Below, one piece after another: positions 24,538 through 34,993 of a stretch of 64,000 nucleotides of DNA. Both the position numbers and the translations under genes were made by a program. Source of the DNA: Leptasterias polaris (lineage: Eukaryota; Echinodermata; Asteroidea; Forcipulatida; Asteriidae); contig JAZGTN010000098.1 of assembly GCA_037783415.1 (NCBI GenBank), positions 930,001 to 994,000 on the forward strand, in the 5' to 3' direction. Numbering within the stretch: the stretch's first letter is position 1; every line of letters begins with the position of its first letter. The notes under the pieces were generated by a model that ran no database searches, was not told the origin of the DNA, and saw only the letters and a program-made list of their open reading frames with translations.

Positions 24538-25497
24538 GTTTGTCATCAGGCAGTCTGACATCACAAGCAGTTATGTTCCTCTGAGTTTGAATGCCTTCTA
24601 ACGAAACCCTTTTGTGATTTGTAGAAACCGATTCTTCGATGTTTGATTTCAATCCCCAAAATAGATGACCATTAATGTTATTGTGAAAACAAAATCACAC
24701 CATACTGCAACCAGAGTTCGTTGTAAACAATTGTATTGAGTTACAGATTTTCACTAAAACAACTGCACACAAAAGGAATCCTACAGCACATCAACAGTGT
24801 AAACCTATGATCGATGTTACCAGCACATCATCCTCTGTTGAAAAAATAATCTACTTTTATTACACACACATATGTTTGCATTATTGACATTATGTTCTAA
24901 TCATATGTAATTTCTTACAGCAAAGGTTAATAGGTTTTGAAACCAACAAACATAAAAATATTGGCCCAAATCAAGCAACAAAGGCAAAACACAAACAAAG
25001 AGAACGACAGAGTTAGTAATAATAATAATAATATACAACAAAAATTAAAAAAACTTTTATGTAGCGCCTGCACTGCGAAGCGGCTAACATGAAAAATTAA
25101 TACAAAATACAGAAATTATAAACATTACAAAAAGGAGGCATAAACACAATTGAGAAAGCAGCAGAAACAACTGTGGGGTGATGCAATAATAAGATTTTCA
25201 GCAGGGATTTGAACTGATTTAGTGCAGTCTTGGCAGTTTTTATGTGATCAGAGAGTTCCAGAGTACAAGTGATAAGTGTGAAAAAACGATGACCGTATAT
25301 CATGGTAGTTGGTACGTAATAAGATTGTTTATTTTCTCTTCATTGTTTTTGCTAAAATTTAAAAAGTTCACGCATTGCCTGTTCTTAGAGGAAGATTGGG
25401 TCTTGATAGAAGTGTGAAAGTGTCTTAAATTGGGACTAAGTAGTTGGAAGAGTTTGCAACTTTACGGCTAGTGTAAGCCTCGTCTTGCAAACTATTT
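24538..25497. other. intergenic, SINE tail only
   Basis: AT-rich with no gene-like frame. At 25019-25085 a SINE 3' tail lies in reverse orientation (ATT-repeat complement, then TAGCGCCTGCACTGCGAAGCG). The 25097-25303 minus frame has no recognised features. Confidence 0.45.
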
Positions 25498-25759
25498 TTA
25501 TTGCAGGAAGAATACCAAAGTCACTGAGGTATATGTTATCATCGCTTTATTTATAGGGAAACATTCGTCGTCATAATTTGTGACGTCGTCCGTGCGCGTG
25601 CAGCACACGGGCTTTGCGTTTTTAGGGACACACGTTAAATGTTCGTTTCCTTTGTTCGGCATTTTTTTAAGTGGCTTGGTATAAAGCTGATTCAAGCCAA
25701 TACCAACCATCCTGGGGTCATCAGAAAGTGTGCCGCCTCTAGTACGTCTTTGCAGGTGA
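25498..25759 (-). CDS. possible downstream exon of the minus-strand coiled-coil gene
   Basis: An open stretch ends in TAA at 25498-25500 and reads GGTLSDDPRMVGIGLNQLY and KNAKPVCCTRTDDVTNYDDE, which looks like ordinary protein. It lies about 120 bp after the stop of the 25876-26142 exon. It would need a donor before that stop and an acceptor near 25760 (CACCTGCAAAG), which has a poor pyrimidine tract. It could equally be chance. Confidence 0.22.
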
Positions 25760-25875
25760 ATCAACATACAGTCTCTTTCTTTTTTTCTCGGTCTGTTTTT
25801 CTCGGTCGTATGAGCATCATAAAGTAAATGGCATAAACTTTCCCGCATTATGTGATGATGCCCGCATGTTGAAAC

Positions 25876-27240
25876 TCATATTCTTGGAAATATCATACAA
25901 GGTGGCGTATCTGACCCCTGACCCCCATCCATCCCAACCTCTGACTTTTCCAAGTCGTCTAATCGAGTGAACTGACTGCAGACGAGATCCCCTTTAGCCA
26001 TAGCCTCTTGACTCTGCTTCTTGGAAGCCTCTAGGAGTTTCTTGGAGTGTTCTAGCCGGGCGTTGTACGTGCACATCAATTCACGTTGAAACTTGACCTC
26101 GCTCTTTAAGGAGTAGTTGTATCTTCCACGCTGTGAGACCACCTAAAGTGAGGAACAAATGATATTGATAGATAAAGGTGGATTGGTTAAAATCATAATT
26201 GGAGCAAAGCCCCGGATGATCCAGGTTGAAGAGAGACATCAATCAATCAATCATCAGGCATTTGTAGAGGGCCATCATTCTATAGTTGCCTATTCCGAAG
26301 CGCTTAGCAAAGTAAAGGACTATAAAGACAACACAGTTTACAGAAATTCATGTGGAGATGACAGGTGTAAATTGACCAAATGTAAGCAGATTCAAAGAGA
26401 TGAGACACAAGCTGACTTTTAAAGATCGGTAAAGGAGTCAAGTGTATGTTGAGTTGATAGGGGAGATCATTCCACAGCTTTGGAGCACATGACATGCTAA
26501 TAAACTTTTTAAAACAAACTGCAGTATTCAAGCATGGTTTGTTTCGTCACGTAAATAGAATGAAAACTAACAATGAAACCATCTTAATTGGGGAAATACT
26601 TAATAGTTAATTTTGTTTTGATATTTCATTTGTTGTTTCTTTGTCCCTGTATTTTGCGTATTAGTTAATACCCGCTGCTCTTGTAGTTATTTGTCAGTAG
26701 ATAAATGTACGAGTCACCACGTGAAGCCCCCCCCCCCCTTTTTCAGGGGGAGGGGTTGGCAGATATTTTAAACATTCATGCAGCTTTGGGTAGTCATCAA
26801 TATAGTAGGTTTAGCTCTAAAAGTTGTGAGCCAAACTTGTTGAAAAAAGAATAGCATAGAGAAAAGATGATAAAGAGGTTTGAGGTAGTGCAAGTTGTGT
26901 TAGGGAAAAAACAGCATTTTAAAGAACAATATAAACGTGTGTTTGCTTTAGCATATATAACCTTCAGCATCTCCCGTTGTGAGGCATCATCTAATTGCCA
27001 CAGTTGCTTAAATCCCAGAGCATGTGACCTCATGGCCATCTTATGGGCTTCCAAGTCAATCAAGTCCCGTCGAAGTTGTTGTTTGTACCGGTCTACCCTA
27101 CTCTCTGCCAGCTTATAAGCACGCTCGATATGCCGAAGTACGAGCTGTAGCTTGGCTTTCTCCGTGCTGTTCATCTGACAAGTACGGGCATCGGTTACGG
27201 CGTAATATTCTGTAGAGTATGGGTCGATGTCTTGGAACAT
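25876..27240 (-). CDS. two-exon coiled-coil protein of unknown function
   Basis: Exon 1 is 27240-26962 (ATG at 27240, donor AAG/GTTATA); exon 2 is 26142-25876 (acceptor TTTAG, stop at 25876-25878). Together they give 181 residues. The protein is mostly charged helix, with heptad-like leucines in EKAKLQLVLRHIERAYKLAE and RYKQQLRRDLIDLEAHKMAM, then GRYNYSLKSEVKFQRE and a second helix LEHSKKLLEASKKQSQEAM. There is no signal peptide or membrane segment. The same arrangement recurs in the gene at 41704-42656, so the two are paralogues. I do not recognise the family. The last 20 residues are low-similarity and may be replaced by further exons. Confidence 0.7.
26216..26340. repeat. SINE-like tail fragment
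   Basis: The segment includes CAATCAATCAATCATCAGG, TTTGTAGAGGGCCATC and CCGAAGCGCTTAGCAAAG, matching the 3' parts of tRNA-derived SINEs in reverse. It lies in the intron of the minus-strand coiled-coil gene and abuts the LINE remnant. Confidence 0.45.
26395..26531 (-). mobile_element. LINE reverse-transcriptase 3' fragment
   Basis: The minus-strand frame reads FISMSCAPKLWNDLPYQL then IFKSQLVSHLFESAY. This is the conserved C-terminal end of non-LTR retrotransposon ORF2 (aPklWN-LP ... FKs-Lk--LF). It lies in the intron of the coiled-coil gene. Confidence 0.65.
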
Positions 27241-27299
27241 GATGAAGGTTGGTCCGTTGTTTTAAACCGACATTAAAGGTACTTATAAATCTGCCCATT

Positions 27300-28485
27300 A
27301 CAGGCCTAAGTTTTCCTGTCGTTGAGACTCATTTGTCCAAACTGCCTTTCAGATGTCCGTCTGAATTTAAAACAATTTCTGTAAGTTGATGATTTTTTTT
27401 TACAAACATGGATGTACTTTGCCCTATGTTGTTATGTCCAGAAAGAAAATTGACAACATTGTTCAACAGCTGTTCCTAGAATCCCAGGATATTTATAACC
27501 ACGATGCCTTATCATGAGTTGTGACAGCTTCGAGTTACCGTTTTCGGATCAGAAGTTCAAATCATATCCAAGGTGTGTTTTCATAATGTTGATGCTGTGT
27601 TTTAATTAGTCCTCGAAGTTTTTGGTTGTCAAGCTTTTTCTCGCGCACACTATGTTCCCAACACAAGGACACATGCAGATCACCAACATGCAGTCTTTAA
27701 TTCAAGAAGAGCAGCTCCTGATACCCAATGTTTTCATCTTGAATGCATCTATGAATGCATCTGAATTGCCATCAACTCGTCTTCTTGAAGCTCTTCTTAA
27801 AAGGTGTCTCAGCTGTCCAAATGTCTACGGTGACTGTTTACATCTTTCAGCCACCCACTATTGTTGCCATCCAACGTCACCTCGCATAGTCATTTTATAA
27901 ATATCACACGGGGCAATCATTTCATAGGGTCATTCCCATCCTCTTTTCAGCTAAACAGCTATACTATCATAGCCTGGTTGTAACTAACTCCGTTGTTTAC
28001 TATGACCCAAGGAAGAGCATGTCCCGAAAAGGCTATTATAGGAAGAAATACTTGTTGATTCGTATACGCGTTTTATCCATTAACAAATAAACGTTACCGT
28101 TGAATTTGTTTGTTTTGTTTTCTCCTATAGTATAGTTTGGTTAGGTCCCCGCTCTTTAATTGTATCAATTTTGTGTTTGCCAAACTCTCATTGCCTGTTT
28201 GAGCGTCCATTATCTCGTTAAGTGTTCCATTTACACTAGCGAGTAAGAGGTGTTTGCAGCAGTTTCTTGAAGGAGCTCTGAGTCTGAGAAAATACCCAAA
28301 GGTTTGAAGGACAGATTTTGAATAACATGATTGACTGAGCTGTCCGTAAAAATAACACCTTAATTGCAAAGAGCTGTTTTGGATATAATACAAAGTATCA
28401 CCGGAGGCTAATCTCTTACTGATTCGCGCTCCCAAAATGTCTATTATGGTCTGTATACGTTTGGTAATCACTCTTAACATTAATG
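27300..28485. other. 5' flank of the minus-strand gene; unproven open frames
   Basis: Two open frames stand out but have no recognised motif: 27622-27900 plus (92 aa) and 28094-28480 minus (128 aa, starting MLRVITKRIQTIIDILGARI). The second is basic and fairly hydrophobic, has no splice or homology support, and could be chance. Promoter elements cannot be assigned. Confidence 0.3.
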
Positions 28486-28880
28486 GTTAGTAGAAGTACA
28501 GCAGCTTTCGATAGTATAAAGCATTTTGAGAATCATTTCACTTCGAAATAATGTCCCCCAAAATGTAAATCTGAGAAAACGTTTCTGTCAGTAGGTAACG
28601 TTCCTCAGATTGTGCATTCCAATTACGGATTATTCTTCCTGAGTAGCGTGAAACATAGAGAAAGTCCTTTCTCTATGGTTGAAATAACCGCTCTGGATTG
28701 TCGGCAATATCTCGAAAACGCTACCACCTTTTGAAATGAAATTTGCCGTGAGGCCTACACTTCAAAAGCATCCTTGAACAAAGAATGTTTTAAAGTTCTT
28801 GAAACTTGGCAAAGATGGAGAAAGACGCAAATCTAATATAAAAGATAGTTCAACCCAGTGATTGCTGCCCTTTTAAAGGT
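28486..28880 (+). repeat. dispersed repeat family D, copy 1
   Basis: Shares AGTACAGCAGCTTTCGATAG and following blocks (GCATTTTGAGAATCATTTCA, TCTCAGATTGTGTATTCC-like, CGATATCTCAAAAACGC-like) with 48087-48400. Confidence 0.75.
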
Positions 28881-29059
28881 ATAAAAAACAACTAGAACAT
28901 GAAAACTTAATTTTCGATATTATTTTGTAGGTTTGATGCTGGCATAGGCCTAATCCAAACCGCACCGTCATTAGGCCTATAGGAAATATAACATGAAACC
29001 ATTTAGCATTCTTTGACATAGAGAATTATGTACGAAATGTAAATTAAATGTTAGATGTT

Positions 29060-29480
29060 CACGCTCTCCCCAGCTGGCCATTTAACGTTTTTTAAACGTT
29101 AAAAAAACGTTTGCATTTGGTCAAAAAAACGTTTCAATATTCGTTTTAAAAACGTATTTCTGTGGAGTTTTTTATGGGTTTTAAAAACGTTTCCATGTAA
29201 CGTTTTAAAAACGTGAATATAACGTGAAAATAACTATGTTTAATTTCTTTAATCTTGTATGATGTTTCGAATACGTTTTAAAAACATTTTTAACACGTTT
29301 AAACGGTTTTTTTTATACGTTCTAGTAACGTTTCCATGTAACGTTTTAAAAACGTGAATATAACGTAAAAATAACTATGTTTAATTTGTTTAGTCTTGTA
29401 AGATGTTTCAAAAACGTTTTAAAATCATATTATAAACGTTTAAAAAGTGTTTTTTTTAACGTTACTCACAACCTGTTAAA
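29060..29480. repeat. cluster of AACGTTTTAAAAACGTT-type palindromes, left
   Basis: Dense copies of short self-complementary words such as AACGTTTTAAAAACGT. A unit of about 135 bp is tandemly duplicated (CGTTTTAAAAACGTGAATAT at about 29202 and again at about 29342). A related cluster lies at 31496-31830. Confidence 0.7.
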
Positions 29481-30240
29481 AACCTCTTTGTGACGTGAAA
29501 ATAACTTATATTGGTCTTCGCTTGAAAGACTTTCACTGTTCACTCGTTTTTATGTTTAACTAAGGTTTAGATGTAGTTTTTTTTTTTATTGGGAACTTAA
29601 TGTTTTAAAATGTTGACAAATCGTTACATTACTCAAGACAGAGTAAATAATCACTTCACAAGACTGAATTTGTGCATGCTATTCATCCCACCAAAAGATA
29701 CAAATAGACAACCTTGAAAAAGTTCAATGGAGAGCAGCCAGATTTGTAAAAAGCGATTACCGTAAGACCAGTAGTGTAACTGAAATGCTACAGGACCTCA
29801 AATTATAATAATTATAATAACATCTCATCAAACAGACTGCTACCGTTACTCCTTCATATCCAAAACAATACCAATCTTGAACTCACTCCCGCCACAAGTT
29901 AAATCAGCCCCTGACGCCTATAATTTAAAGTGACTCCTTGACAAAAATGACTCGGAATTTTAAGTAGGAGCTTGCATGCATGCCTGAGTGTGTGCACGTT
30001 TATAGCCCAGTGGCGGCGGTTTGTGCAGTAAGGACAAGACAATTGTTTATTGTGTTAAATACTTATGGCAATTGTGATAAAACTAAATGACAATTAAGTT
30101 CCTTTTAGTTTCAAAAATCAATGTAAACAGCGAGCATTAAAAAAATGCACATTGCGGGTGCGATCGTGTAAACACATTATCCGCATATGGTGCTGTTTGA
30201 TCGGTGTGCTGGTTTCCATAGCAGTGTGGTTTGTTTTAAG

Positions 30241-30626
30241 TTAAAGGGACACGTTGCCTTGGATTGGGCGAGTTGGTCTATAAAAAGCGTTTGTAACAGT
30301 TTGTTATGAGATGCATATGGTTAGAAAGATGTTTTAAAAGTAGAATATAATGATCCACACAATATGCCTCGAAATTGCGTGGTTTTCCTTTTACTTTGCG
30401 AAATAACACGGTCCGCCATTTTGTGGAGTCAAAGATTTGACTCCCATAAATGGCCGACCGTGTTAGTTTACGACGTAAAAGGAAAACCACGCAATTTCGT
30501 GGCATATTTGTGTGGATCATTGTATTCTACTTTTAAAACATCTTTCTAACCATATGCATTTTATAACAATTACAAACGCTTTTTATTAGACCAACTCGCC
30601 CGATCCAAGGCAACGTGTCCCTTTAA
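30241..30626. mobile_element. 386-bp near-palindromic MITE with TTAA borders
   Basis: The two halves (about 190 bp each) are almost complementary from AGGGACACGTTGCCTTGGAT inwards to a centre at about 30430 (GGAGTCAAAGATTTGACTCC). TTAA lies at both borders (30241-30244, 30623-30626), as in piggyBac-type insertions. It would fold into one long hairpin. The short frames at 30278-30549 are mirror images of each other and not genes. Confidence 0.88.
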
Positions 30627-31495
30627 CAACGCTTTGCTGCTGTACGTAAAGGTGTCGGGGAGTTGTTGAATGTCAACTCCCATACATTGAGCACTGTGGC
30701 AATAGCAAAGCGTTCTTGAGAAACCACGCCGCTAGAAAAACCAGCATGCCAGTCAAATAGCACAACACAAAAGTGTTTTGCACTATACACGAATGGAATA
30801 ATTGGAATGATCGACTTTTGAAACTAAAAGGATTGTGCTTGTTAATTATTTTTTAAACGGGTTTTAATCATCTTCTTCGACATCTGGTGCACTACCGACA
30901 TCTCCGCCATCGTTTTCTTCAACTTCCTGTAAAATGATCCATTCATAACATAGGTTAAGGTGTGGCCAAAAGAAAAGTAAATAAAATATACTGTTAATTT
31001 ATCAATCAATTTTTGGGGGACACCTTTCATTCTCAGGTGAAGCAGCTCACTATAGCGAGTATCAATATTCAGAACTTGACCATAATTTTATCGTTAAAAG
31101 TTGTTGTTATTCCGAAATCAAGAAAATCAAAGTATTTAATCTACTCAGGCTTTTTACATTTGTTAACAGTCATGGTTAAGGATTTATTACAATTATGAAC
31201 ATGAATGTGCCTTCCTTCTTCAAAGTTCAATTTATAATCCATAAATTGTCCTTTATGTTGTATTTATACAGCTAGCTTTGGCATGGGGCGATCATATTAT
31301 GAACGTCATATTAGGCATGTTCGGTACTCATTTTGGTATGAAATAGAAAGAAGATTATCATAACTTCTTTATCCACTGGTACCGAAATCATATGTATTGG
31401 AAGAGAAATCTTGTGAGGGGTGGCGGAGGGATAGGGCGTTGTGTTGCATGTTCCCCAAAACTAATTAGTATTGTCTTTTGACGTTATTTTAACGT

Positions 31496-31835
31496 TCAAG
31501 TTTATAATGATATAACAATTATTTTAAAAGAACATGCTTTTAAACTGAAACATTTTAAAAACGTTTTAAAACTGTTTTTAAAACGTTTCCTAAAAACGAA
31601 AATTGTGTCCATAATATAATGGTTTAAAATAGGTTGTGATAACGTTCTGATTTCGTTTCAATTGTGTGTTTATTTATGAGTATTTTGCAACGTTTTTATA
31701 ACGTTTTGATAGAACAATTATTTTTTCTTTAAATCTGCTTTAAACTGTGACGTTTTAAAAGCGTTTTTAAAACGTTTCAAAAAAAGAAACCTAATTAAAC
31801 CCAATTCAAAACGTTTTTAAAACGTTTTGTGTTTT
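31496..31835. repeat. cluster of AACGTTTTTAAAACGTT-type palindromes, right
   Basis: Repeats words such as AAAACGTTTTAAAACTG and CAAAACGTTTTTAAAACGTT. It resembles the complement of the left cluster in places. The two clusters may be ends of one element or the same satellite family. Confidence 0.6.
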
Positions 31836-32236
31836 TCGCGAAAGGCTATCACATTTTCTTTTTGTTTAATAAAATAATAGGGACGTATTGTAGTAATACA
31901 AAAATCATTTAAGAATTAGTCACGCGAAGTGTACCAATGTGAATTTTAAGCCACTGTCAAACCTGTACCCGGCGGAAACAAATTGTCACCCTATATAGTT
32001 CATAATATATAGTTCTATATACCAATAAATGCCTCTTGATGACTTTAACAGTAGGGCTTACCTCCATCAGCACTTTGACCTGTTTGGGTATGCACAGCTC
32101 AACTTGCCGTGCAAATACATGGTCTTATATGTTACTATAAACAGCTATTGTCATAACAACAACAGAATTAGAGTCAAAGATGTCAGTCACGGTGAAAAAC
32201 TTTCGAAACTGGTGCTAATAGATAGTTCCCAGTAGA

Positions 32237-32420
32237 CCCATCTTTACGGGCAAATCGCATTTTGGCTTGCAGGCGCGTCAAGCGCTCAAATTATTAACGC
32301 AGCCGCGTCGTTCACTAACCAATCATGCAATGAGTTTTGTGAAATGTGCGCGTGCTGCACGCCGTTCTCACGCGTAACGCATGACTGTGTGTTCCAAATT
32401 GCCCGTAAAGATGGCCGACT
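32237..32420. mobile_element. small MITE with inverted ends
   Basis: The ends CCATCTTTACGGGCAA and TTGCCCGTAAAGATGG are exact complements. The GC-richer interior of about 150 bp contains CGCGTCAAGCGCTCAA and GCGCGTGCTGCACGC. Confidence 0.75.
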
Positions 32421-32539
32421 TACGTCATACTGCAACCTATCTATCCAATCTTTTGGAATGGCTATATCTTAGTTTATGGTAAGGTTCTTATTCGCATCAA
32501 GAAAAGAGATAAAAGAATTTGTCCCTTGATTTGTTACCC

Positions 32540-32720
32540 GCAAAGTGTGGGTGGCTTATGTATGGTGGTCCTGAAGGGACATCAAACATATATATTTACG
32601 TGAGTATGTACGTAAATATTTTAGGTTTTTTTGTCCCAATTCGCAAATATTCACGTAAATATATATGTTTGATGTCCCTTCAGGGCCACTATACATATGG
32701 AATTTGTGCAGAAGGGCGGG
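32540..32720. repeat. long hairpin
   Basis: Arms centred at about 32630: CCTGAAGGGACATCAAACAT then ATATATTTACGTGA, matched by the complement near 32650-32690. It lies between the palindrome clusters and the TRIM gene and is probably another folded MITE. Confidence 0.7.
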
Positions 32721-33523
32721 TGAAAGATCAAAGCGCAAAGGTCAAGTGTAAATCATGAGCGCAATGGGGATGCAGAGTGCAGTATAGCAATGATTTCCAC
32801 GTCACAGTAATGCACTGGAGAGTTGTCTTGTGTGGCAGGCTCTCTTCTGATCGCTGCGGAACTCTTCACGCTGAAGGTGTTTCAAGTAATCTTCTACTTT
32901 AATTGAAGTAAGTTGATATAAATGTTACACATTTCTTTCAAGGGAATCGTTATTCGCAGTTTAGTGGGGTTTTTTCACCGTGAGACGTAATTAGAACAGA
33001 ATGTTTACAATTCTGTTGAAGTCAGGACTGGCTTTTTCGTTTTACATGCCTGAGTGTATAGTTGCGATAAACGTTACTAGCCTGAGTGGAATGTCATCTT
33101 TAAGAAGGCAAGGCTATTTGCAAAGGGCACTTCCAATGAAAAATCTTCAAGTCTGTGGGAAACTATAGAAGGGGCACTAAGGCCAAGAAAAGGGCAACAG
33201 AAACTCAGGGACTCCGGGACCGTAGCCTCAGTGTGAATTTCCCGGGTTTAAAGGTTAAAGTGTAAAGTGGCGAATGATGATTGACTTGTCTCAAAGTAAC
33301 GAGCAGTAGCACACTGTATTTCTAACATGTCTTTCAAACTGAATGTTGTAAGAATGACAAAAATAACAAATAAAACCAAAAGCACAAACAAACAAACAAA
33401 AACAACAAACATGAAAATGCTTTAGAATTGTGCGACCTAATCGCGGCATATTATTGAGGATGTGATCGTGATGGCGAGCCCCATATTTTTCTCCGACTTG
33501 TTTATATTTGAACAACGAAAATT

Positions 33524-33603
33524 TGACTTTAGAGCGGAATTTAAACCAACGACCTCCGGATTAACGTGCCGGCGCTCTACCAACTGAGCTAGTATCTAGC
33601 CCT
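33524..33603 (-). repeat. tRNA-like pseudogene or SINE head
   Basis: The complement has A box TAGCTCAGTTGGTAGAGC and B box GGTTTAAATTCC separated by GCCGGCACGTTAATCCGGAG, which forms an anticodon-type stem. The acceptor ends (GGGCTAGATA and TCTAAAGTC) do not pair well and the T-loop has changes, so a degenerate SINE head is more likely than a working tRNA gene. Confidence 0.6.
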
Positions 33604-34953
33604 ATGTTGGCGGTCTCCCTACTTTGTCAATATCTTTGTTCTTGTGGTGTTTATGTTTGGTTACAAAAAGAAGAATAAACCATTGGGGGGAAAACCCACC
33701 ACATTAACATGTTGACAAATTTTGTCAAAAATATAACGAGAGACTGAGAAGGCACAGCTTCAATTTTTAGCAAGCCCTGGACCCCACACCATGGAAGCTT
33801 CGATCTTGCATGCTTCTAAATGTTTCGATCACATGACTTTTCAAGAAAGTGAGCACAAAAACAGAGGCTCAGACTACAATGGAAAGCATTGTCATCACGA
33901 AGGGCCATTGTCCGCCTTCTATCGAAACGTCAGATTCCATCCTTGAAAATCCATATTAAAAATTATTAGAATTCCTGAAATAATTAATTCACAAACATCG
34001 ACAATGCACAGAGGATGCAACATTTAAAACCGGTTGTCATACGTAATATTTCCATTGCATTATCCACGATATACACTCTCTGATCAGCTCATGCCATGAT
34101 AAGCTGGACCATGCCACACGTCCTATATAGAGAGGGTAAACAGGGGTCAAAGATTTGGTTTGAAGGGGGCAGTACAAACTCTACCAGCACCCTAGTGTGT
34201 ACAAAATCACTAAAGTAACAATTTTCAATGGCAGATGAAATCAAATTACCAAACTAACTTCATTAAGCATACAAGTGAGCTTAAAGTTTGTATAGGCAAT
34301 ACCTGGACATGTTGAAAGAAAACATGCAAATAAATCCTCTTAACCTATGGAAAAGGCTTGTCAGCATGGGCTGACAACGTATTACTATAGTCTTGGTTCC
34401 AAGACCATGGTGTTTGCGCGTACACACACACAGCCTGCAATCGTGGACCCTCCTTTGTTCAACTCTTTGTGATAGCAACCGTGGACCACAATGCTTTCCT
34501 TTGTGATAGCAACCGTGGACCTATTGTCCTCTTTTGTTATAGGTTCCCAGTTTGAATGTGGTTACCTACTCACACAACCAACCAGTTCTATGTACACCGC
34601 ACACTGTACATTTGTAATGAATAAACATAGAGGGCGCTTTGTAATTTTGTTCCCCGGATCCCACCAAGACTAACAACGTATCAGCACAGTCGGGTCCCCG
34701 CTTGAAGGTTAAATTCACCAGAGCCATGCACACTCGAATACATTGAGTTTGAATTGTTCGGCTATGTTACGATACTGTGTGCAACAAACCAATCATATTT
34801 TTCAAGAAGCACTAATTATATTTTCACCAAAAGATCGTCTTTATGGTGAAAAGCAAAGCCATAATTTTTGCAAAAACACTCAATGCGTTTTTGCACTAAT
34901 GTGTAATCGTATTATTAATGTTCTTTATTTCTGACATTTTACTGACTTTACAG

Positions 34954-34993
34954 CTTAACTGTCCAGCTCTTTCGACAATCAATAAAATACAAG
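34954..34993 (+). other. probable 5'-UTR exon start of the TRIM gene
   Basis: The sequence TTTTACTGACTTTACAG just before 34954 is a good 3' splice site. It lies 40 bp upstream of the TRIM start codon, suggesting an upstream non-coding exon. That exon is not identified. Confidence 0.45.

Noticed and set aside
28094..28480. 128-codon minus frame as a confirmed gene
   Set aside because: No domain, no splice sites tied to another exon, no paralogue in the window; kept only as an unproven open frame.
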